DNA of 64,000 bases from Acidaminococcus hominis (GCF_900291475.1 NZ_OLMM01000001.1:165969-229968), one strand, 5' to 3'. Shown: positions 15,607 to 24,878, numbered from the stretch's first letter. Made by a program: numbers and translations. Notes: generated by a model from the letters alone, not told the origin.

Positions 15607-16489
15607 GCTGATGCGGACCTCCCTCTATGCTGGAGGTACCAGTCCTGTGAAAATGATTCAGGCTGGCTTCTATAATGAAGACTGCCTGGTTTACGACCTG
15701 GAAGATTCCGTTTCTTCTGGCGAGAAAGATGCTGCCCGTTTCTTGGTCTACAACGCAGTGAAATACCAGCGCCCGGCCGGCAAATATATCCTGATCCGGG
15801 TCAATGGCCTGTACTCCAAAGAATTGGACGAAGACCTGGAAGCAGCAGTACGGGCACAGCCCGACGCCATTCGCCTGCCCAAGGTGGAATATGCTGAGGA
15901 AGTCAAACGGGTGGATAAAAAAATTACTGCCATTGAAAAGAAGGCCGGCCTGCCTGTTGGCGGAATAGCCCTGTGGTGCAATATCGAATCCTATTTGGGC
16001 GTACTCAATGCCCGGGAAATTGCCAAGGCCAGCCCTCGGGTGGCAGCCATGGCCCTGGGTGCCGAAGACTTTACTGCCAGCATGAGCGCCCAGCGCACCA
16101 AGCCGGGTTGGGAAATCTTCTACGCCCGGAACACCATCCTGATGGCCTGCCGGGAAGCCGGTATTTCCGCCCAGGACGCCGTGTTTTCTGATATCAACGA
16201 CAGCGAAGGCCTTCAATGGGATCTGGAAATGACCAGAACCCTGGGCTTTGACGGCAAAACCTGCGTGCATCCCAGACAGATTGACAAAGTAAACGCTTGC
16301 TTTACCCCTTCCCGTAAGGAGATTATCAATGCAGTCCGAGTGCTGGAAGCTTTGAAGAAAGCTGCCCGGAATCATACGGGCGTTTGCACGCTGGACGGTG
16401 GCATGGTGGATAAACCCATGGAACTCCGGGCCCGCTCCACCTTGGCCAAAGCAGAGGCTGCTGGAATCAAGATCGGGGGTAACTTGTGA
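15593..16489 (+). CDS. citE: citrate lyase-like beta subunit
   Basis: 298 residues from the ATG at 15593 (GGAGG seven bases upstream, inside the end of citD). Family motifs: VYDLEDSVSSGEKDAAR near residue 37 (acidic metal site), ILIRVNG near residue 65, LPKVEYAEEV near residue 100, MALGAEDFTA near residue 155 and GKTCVHPRQI near residue 220. This subunit cleaves the citryl-type thioester to an oxo acid and the acyl carrier-bound acetyl group. The N-terminus (RTSLYAGGTSP) departs from the common RSLLFVPGNNP, and CitE-like proteins also include citramalyl and malyl lyases, so citrate is not assured as the substrate. Confidence 0.82.
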   Translation: MAKTELMRTSLYAGGTSPVKMIQAGFYNEDCLVYDLEDSVSSGEKDAARFLVYNAVKYQRPAGKYILIRVNGLYSKELDEDLEAAVRAQPDAIRLPKVEYAEEVKRVDKKITAIEKKAGLPVGGIALWCNIESYLGVLNAREIAKASPRVAAMALGAEDFTASMSAQRTKPGWEIFYARNTILMACREAGISAQDAVFSDINDSEGLQWDLEMTRTLGFDGKTCVHPRQIDKVNACFTPSRKEIINAVRVLEALKKAARNHTGVCTLDGGMVDKPMELRARSTLAKAEAAGIKIGGNL

Positions 16490-18048
16490 TGATAGAAAAT
16501 AGTTTAGGACGCAAACTGCCGGAAAAAATCGGCGATTATGTAGTAAAACCCTATCAGGGCGCCTATGTAACCCCAGCCCGGAAAGGTCCTGTGGTTACCA
16601 AGCGTACGGCAGGCCATAGAATTCCCGGAGATACCAAACTCCTGGGAAGCTTGGAGGAAGCTATCAAAGCCTCTGGCCTGCAAGATGGCATGACCATCTC
16701 CTTCCACCATGCCTTCCGGGAAGGGGACAAAATCATTGGTCAGGTACTTCTGGCCATCCGCAAACTGGGCATCAAGCATCTGCGTTTTGCCCCCAGCGCC
16801 GTGGTCAACATTTCCCAACCCTCCATTGTGGACTTTATTGAAGACGGAACCATCGACCGGATTGAAGCCAGCGGTATCCGCGGCCAATTGGGGGATGCTG
16901 TGTTGGCCGGTGAAATGGAAAAGCCGGTAATCCTCCGTACCCACGGTTCCCGGCCCCGGGCTATCGAAGCCGGCGAACTGCAGATTGACGTAGCCTTCAT
17001 CGGCGCTTCTGCTGCAGACGATAACGGCAACTGCACCGGCCAAATCGGCCCCAATGCCTGCGGCTCCCTGGGTTACTCTTTCGTAGATGCCCAAAATGCC
17101 GGCTGCGTGATTGTCATCACCGACAACCTGGTGGAATATCCCTGCTGCCCGGTAAGCATCAGCCAACAGTACGTGGATTATGTGGTGAAGGTGGATTCCA
17201 TCGGCGATCCTGCCAAAATTGGCGCAGGGGCTGCTCGGCTCACCAAGAACCCTCGGGATCTGATGATTGCTGAACGAACTGTGGACCTGATTTCCGCTTC
17301 CCGCCGCTTCAAAGACGGCTTCTCCTTCCAGACCGGCGCCGGCGCCATCCCCATTGCCATTACCAAATATCTGGCAGAACGGATGAAAGAACGGGGCGTC
17401 AAAGCCAGCTTTGCCCTGGGCGGCATTCCCGCAGCCATCATCGATATGTATGATGAAGAACTGGTGCGGGTGGTTGCCTGTAGCCAAAGCTTCGATAACG
17501 TAGCAGCCAGGGCCATTGTGGATCGTCCTGGGGTTATCGAAATTGACAACGCCGACTATTCCAATGCCTATAACAAAGGCGGCTATCTGAACCGGGAAGA
17601 CTTCGGCGTACTGGGTGCCCTGGAAATCGATACGGACTTTAACGTAAACATCCTCACCGGATCCTCCGGCGAAATGATGGGCGGACTGGGCGGCGGCCCG
17701 GATGTAGCCGGCGGCGCAGCCATTTCCATTGTTACCATCCCCATCATCAGAGGCAGAACTCCTTCCGTGGTAAAACATGTGTTTACCCTGTGCACCCCCG
17801 GTGAAACCGTGGCAGCAGTAGTAACCGAAGCCGGAATTGCCTTGAACCCGAAACACCGGAATTACCAGGAACTGAAAGAAGATTTGGAAAAGACCTCTTT
17901 GAAACTGGTAACCATTGAAGAACTGCAGCAATTGGCTGAATCCCTGACAGGCGTCTATAAACCCATTGAAACCACCGACAAAGTAGCCGCCATTGTAGAA
18001 TATCGGGACGGCACCGTGCTGGATGTAATTCGCCAAATCAAAAAGTAA
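16489..18048 (+). CDS. citF: citrate lyase-like alpha subunit
   Basis: 519 residues from the ATG at 16489, which overlaps the citE stop codon (TGATG) behind GGGGG; a GTG three bases earlier is the alternative. The alpha subunit is a CoA-transferase-type enzyme that swaps acetyl for the incoming acid on the carrier protein. Typical regions are GSLGYSFVDAQNAG, FQTGAGAIPIAITKYLAE near residue 280, GSSGEMMGGLGGGPDVAGGA near residue 395 and CTPGETVAAVVTEAGIALNP near residue 440. It closes the GC-richer first half of the operon. The next gene starts 40 bases downstream with no terminator between. Confidence 0.87.
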   Translation: MIENSLGRKLPEKIGDYVVKPYQGAYVTPARKGPVVTKRTAGHRIPGDTKLLGSLEEAIKASGLQDGMTISFHHAFREGDKIIGQVLLAIRKLGIKHLRFAPSAVVNISQPSIVDFIEDGTIDRIEASGIRGQLGDAVLAGEMEKPVILRTHGSRPRAIEAGELQIDVAFIGASAADDNGNCTGQIGPNACGSLGYSFVDAQNAGCVIVITDNLVEYPCCPVSISQQYVDYVVKVDSIGDPAKIGAGAARLTKNPRDLMIAERTVDLISASRRFKDGFSFQTGAGAIPIAITKYLAERMKERGVKASFALGGIPAAIIDMYDEELVRVVACSQSFDNVAARAIVDRPGVIEIDNADYSNAYNKGGYLNREDFGVLGALEIDTDFNVNILTGSSGEMMGGLGGGPDVAGGAAISIVTIPIIRGRTPSVVKHVFTLCTPGETVAAVVTEAGIALNPKHRNYQELKEDLEKTSLKLVTIEELQQLAESLTGVYKPIETTDKVAAIVEYRDGTVLDVIRQIKK

Positions 18049-18088
18049 ACAGGATTATCCACACGGATGCCCCTTGAAGGCTGGTGCA

Positions 18089-19483
18089 ATGATGAGAAAA
18101 ACATTAGCTCAAGTCTTGGCGGACTATGCAGTGAATCTGCACTATGACCAATTGCCAAAAGCCTCCATCGAGCGCGCTAAAGAAGTTATTCTAGATGCCA
18201 GTGCCAACTTCATCAATGGACGATTTGATGCAGCTGCAGTACCCCTCCTGCAATATGCAAAATCAATCAGCGAAGAAGTTAAAACTGAAGCTACTTTCAC
18301 TTTTTTGAGCGAGCAGGATTACGCACTTTCTACACGTGCAGCGATATTCGCTTATTGCGCAATGGGCAGAATGGCAGATATGGATGATGGCTTTAGTAAG
18401 GCAATGGGCCATCCTGGTTCGTTTCTGGTTCCAACATTACTGATAATGGGCAAGCTGCATAAAATCTCAGGTAAAGAAGCTATTGCAGCCCTTGTTGCTG
18501 CGTATGATGTATACGCACGGATTGCTGAAGCTTTAAACCCCTATATGCATAGGGAAAGGGGATTTGATGCAACCGGTGTATGTGGTTCTGTAGCAGCTGC
18601 GGCATTATTGGCCAGAATAATGAAATGCGATTCTGGCCAGGCCGCAAATGCTATGGGTTTAGCAGGGACTTTTTCTGGAGGAATTATAGAATGCCAGCAA
18701 GATGGTACCTCAGGAAAGTATCTCTGTGGAGCCTGGGCTGCGCTTAATGGTTTGCGTGCAGTAGATTTGGCAAGAGCTGGATTTACTGGATCACCGCAAA
18801 TTTTAGAAGGGAAAAGGGGACTTTTCCAAGCCTTTCAAAGCAGCCATGGTTTTGAGACTGATCACGTATTGGATAGTTTAGGGAAGTTGTTTAAAATTAA
18901 TGAAGTCTATTTTAAGCGGTTTGCCTGCCTGCGAGGTGTTCATGCAACTTTGGATGCAGCTTTGCAGTTAAAAGAAAGCTATCACCTGGTTCCTGAGCAG
19001 ATTGAAAAAGTGGAAATCAGAGCATCCAGTTATTTGCTTCGTTTTGCAGAACCTTATCCCAAAACTGAGATTAGTGCACAATCCAGCCTGCCTTTTACAA
19101 CAGCGGTAGTACTGCTTTATGGAAAGTTGGATTCCGCAGAATTTTTGAGAGAATGTTTAAAAGATGAAACTGTGTCTCGCTTTGAAGAACGAATTATCGT
19201 AAAATATGATTCTGACTTAGAAGCATATTTAAAAGAACATCCTTCACATTTTAGTGCCAGTAAAGTAGTTGTCTATACAAGCAGTGGGAAAATTCTGACC
19301 CACACTCAGCATATACCCATAGGAGAAACAAAAGAGACGAAATTCGGCTGGGATATGGTGGCATCAAAATTTACCCATCTTGTAGAAAAAACTCCATTTG
19401 GAGTTCTAAATCAGCAATATATTCATCAAATCCAGCAGTTAGAATATTGTAATGCTTTATCAGAAATATTTGTACTAAAGTAA
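18089..19483 (+). CDS. MmgE/PrpD family protein 1
   Basis: 464 residues from the ATG at 18089 (GAAGG seven bases upstream; ATG at 18092 is equally possible). The MmgE/PrpD fold covers 2-methylcitrate dehydratase, cis-aconitate decarboxylase and iminodisuccinate epimerase. Visible motifs are MADMDDGFSKAMGHPG near residue 97 (acidic pair and HPG) and GTSGKYLCGAWAA near residue 212 (conserved Lys). The usual Gly-aromatic-His-x-Thr/Ser-Gly motif reads RGFDATGVCGS, so the His is replaced by Asp. Base composition is clearly more AT-rich than in the upstream lyase genes, suggesting that genes 18089-23532 joined the operon separately. Confidence 0.8.
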   Translation: MMRKTLAQVLADYAVNLHYDQLPKASIERAKEVILDASANFINGRFDAAAVPLLQYAKSISEEVKTEATFTFLSEQDYALSTRAAIFAYCAMGRMADMDDGFSKAMGHPGSFLVPTLLIMGKLHKISGKEAIAALVAAYDVYARIAEALNPYMHRERGFDATGVCGSVAAAALLARIMKCDSGQAANAMGLAGTFSGGIIECQQDGTSGKYLCGAWAALNGLRAVDLARAGFTGSPQILEGKRGLFQAFQSSHGFETDHVLDSLGKLFKINEVYFKRFACLRGVHATLDAALQLKESYHLVPEQIEKVEIRASSYLLRFAEPYPKTEISAQSSLPFTTAVVLLYGKLDSAEFLRECLKDETVSRFEERIIVKYDSDLEAYLKEHPSHFSASKVVVYTSSGKILTHTQHIPIGETKETKFGWDMVASKFTHLVEKTPFGVLNQQYIHQIQQLEYCNALSEIFVLK

Positions 19484-19554
19484 TAATCTGATTTGTTCTT
19501 ACCCAACTGAAGTCAAGCTTTTATGAATACCCTATTTTTAAGGAGATGTTGAGC

Positions 19555-20772
19555 GTGAAAGTCACATTAGATTTGTATGCAACTGTTGCTTTGGCACTGT
19601 TCTTTTTCTATATTGGCAGCATTATCAAAAACCATCTGAAGTTCTTGCGGAAGTTTTGTATTCCTACACCCGTTGTTGGTGGTATCCTTTTCGCCGTCAT
19701 TAATCTGATTTTTCATCAATACAACATTTTGCACTTAAAGCTGGATGCAGTCTTTCAAAACCTTTGCATGGTAGCCTTCTTTACCAGCATTGGGTATTCT
19801 GCTTCTATGAAAACTGTGCGGAAAGCTGGAAAACCCATTATTTTGCTGACTGTAAGTACTGCCATTCTTATTACTATGCAGAATATTATCGGCGGTTATA
19901 CTGCTGTTGCTCTTGGCCTGCCCAAATTGCTAGGGCTCTGCCTTGGGTCTATTCCTCTGGTTGGCGGTCACGGCAATGCTGGCGCTTTTGGTCCGCAAAT
20001 TCAGAGTATGGGTATTAATAGTGCTACAACGGTTGCAATTGCAGGGGCAACGTTTGGCTTAGTATTCGGTAGTTTATTAGGCGGCCCAGCAGCTGACTTT
20101 TTGATTAGAAAATTTAAGCTCAGTGGTACGAATGTAGTGGAAAAGACCTTAGAAGTGGAAAACGAAGGCGAAGGCTCTACAGACGAATTGAAAATTTCTG
20201 AAAAAGAATTTATCTCTCATGTGATGCTGATGGCTTTCCATATTTTCATCTCGATGGCCTTTGGTGTTGTATTGAACGTATTGATCAAAAGATCCACTGG
20301 CATTACTATTCCAGTTTTCCTTTGCTCCATGCTGGTGGCTGTGGTTATTCGAAACATTTCCGATTATACACATCTCTATCCCACCTACGAACGGGAAGGA
20401 AATATCGCAGGTTCTATTTCCTTGAATATTTTCCTGGCTTTGGCAATGATGTCTGTAGAACTGTGGCAGCTGATTGATCTGGCTGTTCCCATGGCAATCA
20501 TTTTGCTGGTGCAAGTGATCACCACTACCGCTTATGTAGTACTGGTTACCTTCCCGCTGATGGGTAAGGATTATGAAGCGGCTGTAATGTGTGCAGCTCA
20601 GATTGGCTATGGTTTTGGGGCAACCCCGAACGCTATGATGAACATCGCTACTGTTGAAGAAAAATACAGCCCCGCACCACAATCCAGATTGGTTGTACCC
20701 TTTGTAGGCGGCCTGTTCACTTCACTGATTAATGCAGCATTGATTACCACCTTTATCAATCTGTTTGCATAA
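19555..20772 (+). CDS. GltS-type sodium/dicarboxylate symporter
   Basis: 405 residues from the GTG at 19555, which is nine bases behind AAGGAG; the ATG at 19546 abuts the AAGGAG and is unlikely. There are about ten to twelve membrane segments. The two family signature loops are seen as FCIPTPVVGG near residue 35 and IPLVGGHGNAGAFGPQ near residue 139, with a related loop CAAQIGYGFGATPNAM in the second half. GltS proteins import glutamate with sodium. Here the gene lies between MmgE/PrpD genes behind a citrate-lyase-type operon, so it may import the di- or tricarboxylate that these enzymes use. Glutamate remains possible. Confidence 0.78.
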   Translation: MKVTLDLYATVALALFFFYIGSIIKNHLKFLRKFCIPTPVVGGILFAVINLIFHQYNILHLKLDAVFQNLCMVAFFTSIGYSASMKTVRKAGKPIILLTVSTAILITMQNIIGGYTAVALGLPKLLGLCLGSIPLVGGHGNAGAFGPQIQSMGINSATTVAIAGATFGLVFGSLLGGPAADFLIRKFKLSGTNVVEKTLEVENEGEGSTDELKISEKEFISHVMLMAFHIFISMAFGVVLNVLIKRSTGITIPVFLCSMLVAVVIRNISDYTHLYPTYEREGNIAGSISLNIFLALAMMSVELWQLIDLAVPMAIILLVQVITTTAYVVLVTFPLMGKDYEAAVMCAAQIGYGFGATPNAMMNIATVEEKYSPAPQSRLVVPFVGGLFTSLINAALITTFINLFA

Positions 20773-20791
20773 GGTATATGGAGGCATTCGA

Positions 20792-22156
20792 ATGGAAGAA
20801 ACAAGTGTAAGCAAACTGGTGAATTTGTTTGATGATATGTCTTATGAGCAAATTCCCCCAGATATTCTAAAGTTAACCAAAGAATACGTTGCCGATTTTA
20901 TCGGAATCTTTTGTGCCAGCACCAAAAAGAGTATGTCTCGTCAATTGCATGAGGCGTTAAAAGACAAACTGGGCGAAAAGCCTGTTGCTGAGGAACTTGC
21001 CATGTGGATGGCAAGTTCCGCCAGAATGTTGGATATGGATGATGGCCATCGTTTTGCCATGGCTCACCCTGGTGTTGTAATACAGGCCACAGCTGCTGCC
21101 ATGGCTATGACTCTGCCCAAAGAAAAGGTGGATGGGAAAAAATATCTGGAAGCCATTATTAAGGGCTACGAAGTATATTGTTGGCAGGGCCGGGTGATTA
21201 ATCCGTCTGCTTATTTGGAAAGAGGCATAGATGCCACCAGTGCCTGCGGCGCTGCTGCTGCCGCAGTGGTTGCTGGAACCTTGATGGGCTTTTCCAAAAA
21301 ACAGCTGGTGGATGCCATTTCCTTGGCTGCAGCCGTAATTGGCGGGTTAAATCAAAGTGCAATTGATGGATCTGCCCAAAAGTATCTTGTGGCTGGCTTT
21401 GGCGCGAAAGTGGGAATTGCCGCAGCTCAAATTGCAGCTTATGGTTTAGGCGGGCCTTCCCACGTATATGAAGGAAAATTAGGCTTTGTTAACGCCTTCT
21501 CGGCTCATCCAGACCGCGAACTGTTGGAAGAACCGAAACTGCGCTGGGATATTCAATATGCATATATGAAGATTCATGCCTGTGTACGACGTATCCATGC
21601 CACGTTGGATGCTGTGAACAAGATTATGTCGGATCACCAGCTGCGGTTGGAAGATGTAAAAACGGTTCAGGTATTTGGCGGACCTTTCCTTTATGATGCA
21701 GGAACCTACGACCCCAAAGACAGTGCACAGGCACAGACCAGCGTTCCTTATGCGGTGGCAAATCTGTTAAAGTTTGGGGTAGTACGCGATGACTATATGG
21801 AAGAAAATTTGCAGAACCCTGAAATTGCTTCCCTGTCCAGGAAAGTAATCGTATTGCTGGATTCAGAAATTGCAGAGATGGCCAAAAAAGATAAAAGTTT
21901 GTGGGGCGCAGCCAAAGTACGTATTACGACAAACGAGAACAAAGAGTATGAAGTCTTGAAGAAAATTCCTGATGGTGATCGCGAATCTCCGTTCCCTCCA
22001 GGTACCATTGAAAAGAAATTCCTGGGACATGTTCAAGAAATTGCTGATGCAGAGTATGCAAAGCAACTTTGGAATACCCTTGAGTCGTTGGAACAAGTGA
22101 CAAGTCCTTCCGATGTATTGACAGAAATGCTGCATCGGATTAAGGAGGCTAACTAA
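20792..22156 (+). CDS. MmgE/PrpD family protein 2
   Basis: 454 residues from the ATG at 20792 with GGAGG seven bases upstream; the in-frame codons before it overlap the carrier gene and lack a binding site. Motifs: MLDMDDGHRFAMAHPG near residue 77, RGIDATSACGA near residue 147 and GSAQKYLVAGFGAK near residue 193. As in protein 1, the catalytic-region His is replaced by Asp (GIDAT). Moderately similar to protein 1 and less so to protein 3. It starts 19 bases after the carrier stop codon and is probably co-translated. Confidence 0.8.
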   Translation: MEETSVSKLVNLFDDMSYEQIPPDILKLTKEYVADFIGIFCASTKKSMSRQLHEALKDKLGEKPVAEELAMWMASSARMLDMDDGHRFAMAHPGVVIQATAAAMAMTLPKEKVDGKKYLEAIIKGYEVYCWQGRVINPSAYLERGIDATSACGAAAAAVVAGTLMGFSKKQLVDAISLAAAVIGGLNQSAIDGSAQKYLVAGFGAKVGIAAAQIAAYGLGGPSHVYEGKLGFVNAFSAHPDRELLEEPKLRWDIQYAYMKIHACVRRIHATLDAVNKIMSDHQLRLEDVKTVQVFGGPFLYDAGTYDPKDSAQAQTSVPYAVANLLKFGVVRDDYMEENLQNPEIASLSRKVIVLLDSEIAEMAKKDKSLWGAAKVRITTNENKEYEVLKKIPDGDRESPFPPGTIEKKFLGHVQEIADAEYAKQLWNTLESLEQVTSPSDVLTEMLHRIKEAN

Positions 22157-22158
22157 CA

Positions 22159-23532
22159 ATGGATTATATAATCCCTAAGCGTTTTGCTCATTTTATTGCG
22201 GAGACCACATACGAAAAGCTTCCGCAGGATGTTATTCAGATTGCCAAAGAAAGAATTATGGATACCTTGGGAGCTGCACTGGCTGGTGCCTCCCATTGGG
22301 AATATAAAGAAAACTTCCTGCAAGCCTGCAGGAAGTTTGGAAAAGGCGATACTGCTGTTATTACGGGTGGTGCAAAAGAGTTCCCGTTGGCAAGAGCGGC
22401 TATGATCAACGCTACCTTTGCTCATGGTATTGAGTTGGATGATGGCCATAAAAATGCAGGCGTACATTGCGGCGCCGCGATTATTCCTACAGCGTTGACG
22501 TTAGGCTCTGCACTGGGCTGCAGCGGTAAGGAAATTTTGACAGCCATTGTTATTGGCTATGATATTGTCTACAGATTAGCTTCAAATATGGCACCTTACC
22601 AAATCAAGAAGGGGTTTCATCCTTCTGGTAATGATGACACAATTGGCTCCATGGCTGTGGCCGGAAAATTGCTGAATTTGACGGAAAATCAATTGGAGCA
22701 AGGTCTGGGCCTTAGCGCTTTGTATGCCTCCGGTTTAATGGAAGCTACTGTAACAGGTCAGGCTTCTAAATGCATTCAGGTAGGGAATGCTGTATATAAC
22801 GGCATTGCAGCCGCTTATTACGCTCAGGAAAATATGGAAGGTTCCCTCAGCGCCTTTGAAGGCAAGTCTGGATTCTTTAAGGCCAAGTCAGAAAATGTTG
22901 ATCCTGAAAAGGTTTGTGAAGGACTTGGGGAGAAATTCCTGATTGGTGATACCTATAGTAAAATGTATCCTACTGCCAGACATTCCCAGCCTGCAATTGA
23001 AGCTGTCCTTGATTTGGTGGCTGAACATGGCTTCTCTTGGGAAGCTGTTGAAAAAGTATGGGTAGGGACCCACCAGGTAGCCTACGACATGACCGGTATT
23101 ATCAAAGCTCCGAAGGATGCCGGAGAAGCTAAATTCAGCTTAGCTTACGGCGTTGCCCTGGCCTTGCATGAACACTGCTTTGGCATTGCCCATTTGGATG
23201 AGCGTTATACACAGGACCCCATTAATATTAAGCTCGGTAATTTGGTTACTGTCGCAGTTGATCCTGATGTTCAAAAACTTTATCCAAAGCGCAGAGGTGC
23301 CAAAGTAAAGGTCTATTTAAAAGATGGTACCGTGTATGAAAAGGAATTGTATGATTTGAAAGGGTCTCCGGGTAATCCCATTGGTTGGAAAGAACTGGAG
23401 CAGAAATTCCGGATTAATACTGAATCTGTGCTGCCTAAGAAGGAAGCAGATACATTGCTGGCTTTGATTCAATCCATGGATGAAGCCAGTCAAATAAACC
23501 CGCTGATGGATATCCTGAACACCGCCCGCTAA
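22159..23532 (+). CDS. MmgE/PrpD family protein 3
   Basis: 457 residues. The ATG follows TAAGGAGG, which overlaps the end of the previous gene. Motifs: HGIELDDGHKNAGVHCG near residue 92, KKGFHPSGNDDTIGS near residue 151 (His present, unlike proteins 1 and 2) and GQASKCIQVGNAV near residue 200. It is the most canonical of the three and a good candidate for a dehydratase, decarboxylase or epimerase of a tricarboxylate. It is the last gene before the IS element, and no clear terminator was seen between 23533 and 23667. Confidence 0.8.
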   Translation: MDYIIPKRFAHFIAETTYEKLPQDVIQIAKERIMDTLGAALAGASHWEYKENFLQACRKFGKGDTAVITGGAKEFPLARAAMINATFAHGIELDDGHKNAGVHCGAAIIPTALTLGSALGCSGKEILTAIVIGYDIVYRLASNMAPYQIKKGFHPSGNDDTIGSMAVAGKLLNLTENQLEQGLGLSALYASGLMEATVTGQASKCIQVGNAVYNGIAAAYYAQENMEGSLSAFEGKSGFFKAKSENVDPEKVCEGLGEKFLIGDTYSKMYPTARHSQPAIEAVLDLVAEHGFSWEAVEKVWVGTHQVAYDMTGIIKAPKDAGEAKFSLAYGVALALHEHCFGIAHLDERYTQDPINIKLGNLVTVAVDPDVQKLYPKRRGAKVKVYLKDGTVYEKELYDLKGSPGNPIGWKELEQKFRINTESVLPKKEADTLLALIQSMDEASQINPLMDILNTAR

Positions 23533-23701
23533 ATGGTGGACGGGTTCAAGTCAGCAAACGAAGCACATTTTCGTTGTACTAAACGGATAAAGTTTTTCCC
23601 ATAATCCGGAAGGATCTTTTCCTTTAAGGTAACCAAGGAAAATTGATTGCGAGTATAGTGGCACGTTTGTCAAGACCAAAATCGATGAATTTCTAAATGT
23701 A

Positions 23702-24580
23702 TCAGGCAGCAGACATTGCAGCATTGAGCAGCAGTGCCGGGAAGTAGCGCTCTGCTGGCGGGACGTTCCCGATGGCTGAGTGGCAGCGCTGGAAGTTATA
23801 CACGTTGATGTAGTTGCGGATGGCCTTGCGAGCCTCCCGGATGTTGCGGTACTGCGTGAGATAGGCTTCCTCATACTTGAATGTCCGGAACCACCGCTCA
23901 ATCTTGATGTTGTCGGCCCAGCGGCTCTTGCCATCCATGCTCTGGCGGATCTTGTGTTCCTTGAGGAAAGCCTTGTACTCCTTGCTGGTGAACTGGCATC
24001 CTTGGTCGGAGTTGAGAATCTGCGGCTTTGCTATACGGAGCGCCTTCCTTACGGCGGCAATGACCATCCGGGTGTCCAGGGTATCGTCCACCTCCCAGCC
24101 AACAATGCAGCGGCTGTACCAGTCGATGATGGCTGTCAGATAAACGAAACCGTGCTCCAGGGGAATGTAGGTGATGTCGATGGACCATGCCTGGTTAGGC
24201 TGCTGAATATCCACATGCTTCAGCAGGTAGGGCATCACCTGCGCTTGTTGCTGCCGCTTGGAAAGGTTCATCTTCGGATAGATGACGTCGATGCCCATCT
24301 CGCGCATATAGCGAGCTGTCTTGCGTCGTCCGGCCTGATGCCCGAGGCGCTGCAGCTGCGAGGCCAGCTGCCTTGCGCCCCAGGCAGGATTGTCCGTGTG
24401 GAAACGATCGATGATGCGCTTGCATTCCAGCTCTTCATCTGATGGAGTGTTCTCTTTGGGGTGGTAGTATTGGCTTGTGCGGTTGACGCCGAGCAGCTTT
24501 GCTGCTTTCCGAAGGGAAAGCTCCTTGCACTCACTCCTCGAAAGGTTTTGGAGAATACTGTTTCTCGTAGTCCGGTCCAA
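23702..24580 (-). CDS. IS3-family transposase OrfB (DDE integrase core)
   Basis: 292 residues. An N-terminal HTH_21 region (ELSLRKAAKLLGVNRTSQYY) is followed by an rve integrase core with the catalytic triad in SIDITYIP (Asp), NSDQGCQF (Asp) and IKIERWFRTF (Glu). It ends with the IS3-type NFQRCHSAIGNVPPAERYF. The frame opens at a TTG and overlaps the end of orfA by 50 bases. It is in the +1 phase relative to orfA, whereas IS3 elements usually use a -1 shift. The core appears intact. Confidence 0.88.
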   Translation of the reverse strand: MDRTTRNSILQNLSRSECKELSLRKAAKLLGVNRTSQYYHPKENTPSDEELECKRIIDRFHTDNPAWGARQLASQLQRLGHQAGRRKTARYMREMGIDVIYPKMNLSKRQQQAQVMPYLLKHVDIQQPNQAWSIDITYIPLEHGFVYLTAIIDWYSRCIVGWEVDDTLDTRMVIAAVRKALRIAKPQILNSDQGCQFTSKEYKAFLKEHKIRQSMDGKSRWADNIKIERWFRTFKYEEAYLTQYRNIREARKAIRNYINVYNFQRCHSAIGNVPPAERYFPALLLNAAMSAA

Positions 24581-24878
24581 GAATTTCCTCAGATTTTTTT
24601 TTCAACCAATCCACCTGCATGGTGAGTTGGCCAACTTTGCGGGCATAGGAGGCTTTCTCCTTCCGCTCGGTCTCGAGTTTTTGATTGAGGTTGTCCTCTC
24701 TGGAATCATCGAATATGATGCTTGCCTTGCTGAGAAACTCGTTCTTCCAGTTCCGCAAGAGGTTCGGCAGGATTTCGTTCTCAGCCGCCAGCGTGTTGAG
24801 GTCTTTCTCACCCTTGAGCAGCTCGATGACGAGATCGGATTTGAATTTCGACGTGAAATGACGGCGCGTGCGTGACAT
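24531..24878 (-). CDS. IS3-family transposase OrfA
   Basis: 115 residues from the ATG at 24878, with AAGGAG eight bases upstream. It has a helix-turn-helix of the HTH_Tnp_1 type (FTSKFKSDLVIELLKGE, LAAENEILPNLLRNWKNEF), followed by a leucine-zipper-like coiled coil that ends in a run of nine A residues coding Lys-Lys-Lys (24602-24594). That run is the likely programmed-slippage site joining OrfA to OrfB. Confidence 0.85.
   Translation of the reverse strand: MSRTRRHFTSKFKSDLVIELLKGEKDLNTLAAENEILPNLLRNWKNEFLSKASIIFDDSREDNLNQKLETERKEKASYARKVGQLTMQVDWLKKKSEEILGPDYEKQYSPKPFEE

Noticed and set aside
16504-18036. Open frame of 510 codons antisense to citF
   Set aside because: It is a shadow of a clearly recognisable citF with conserved motifs; no start signals.
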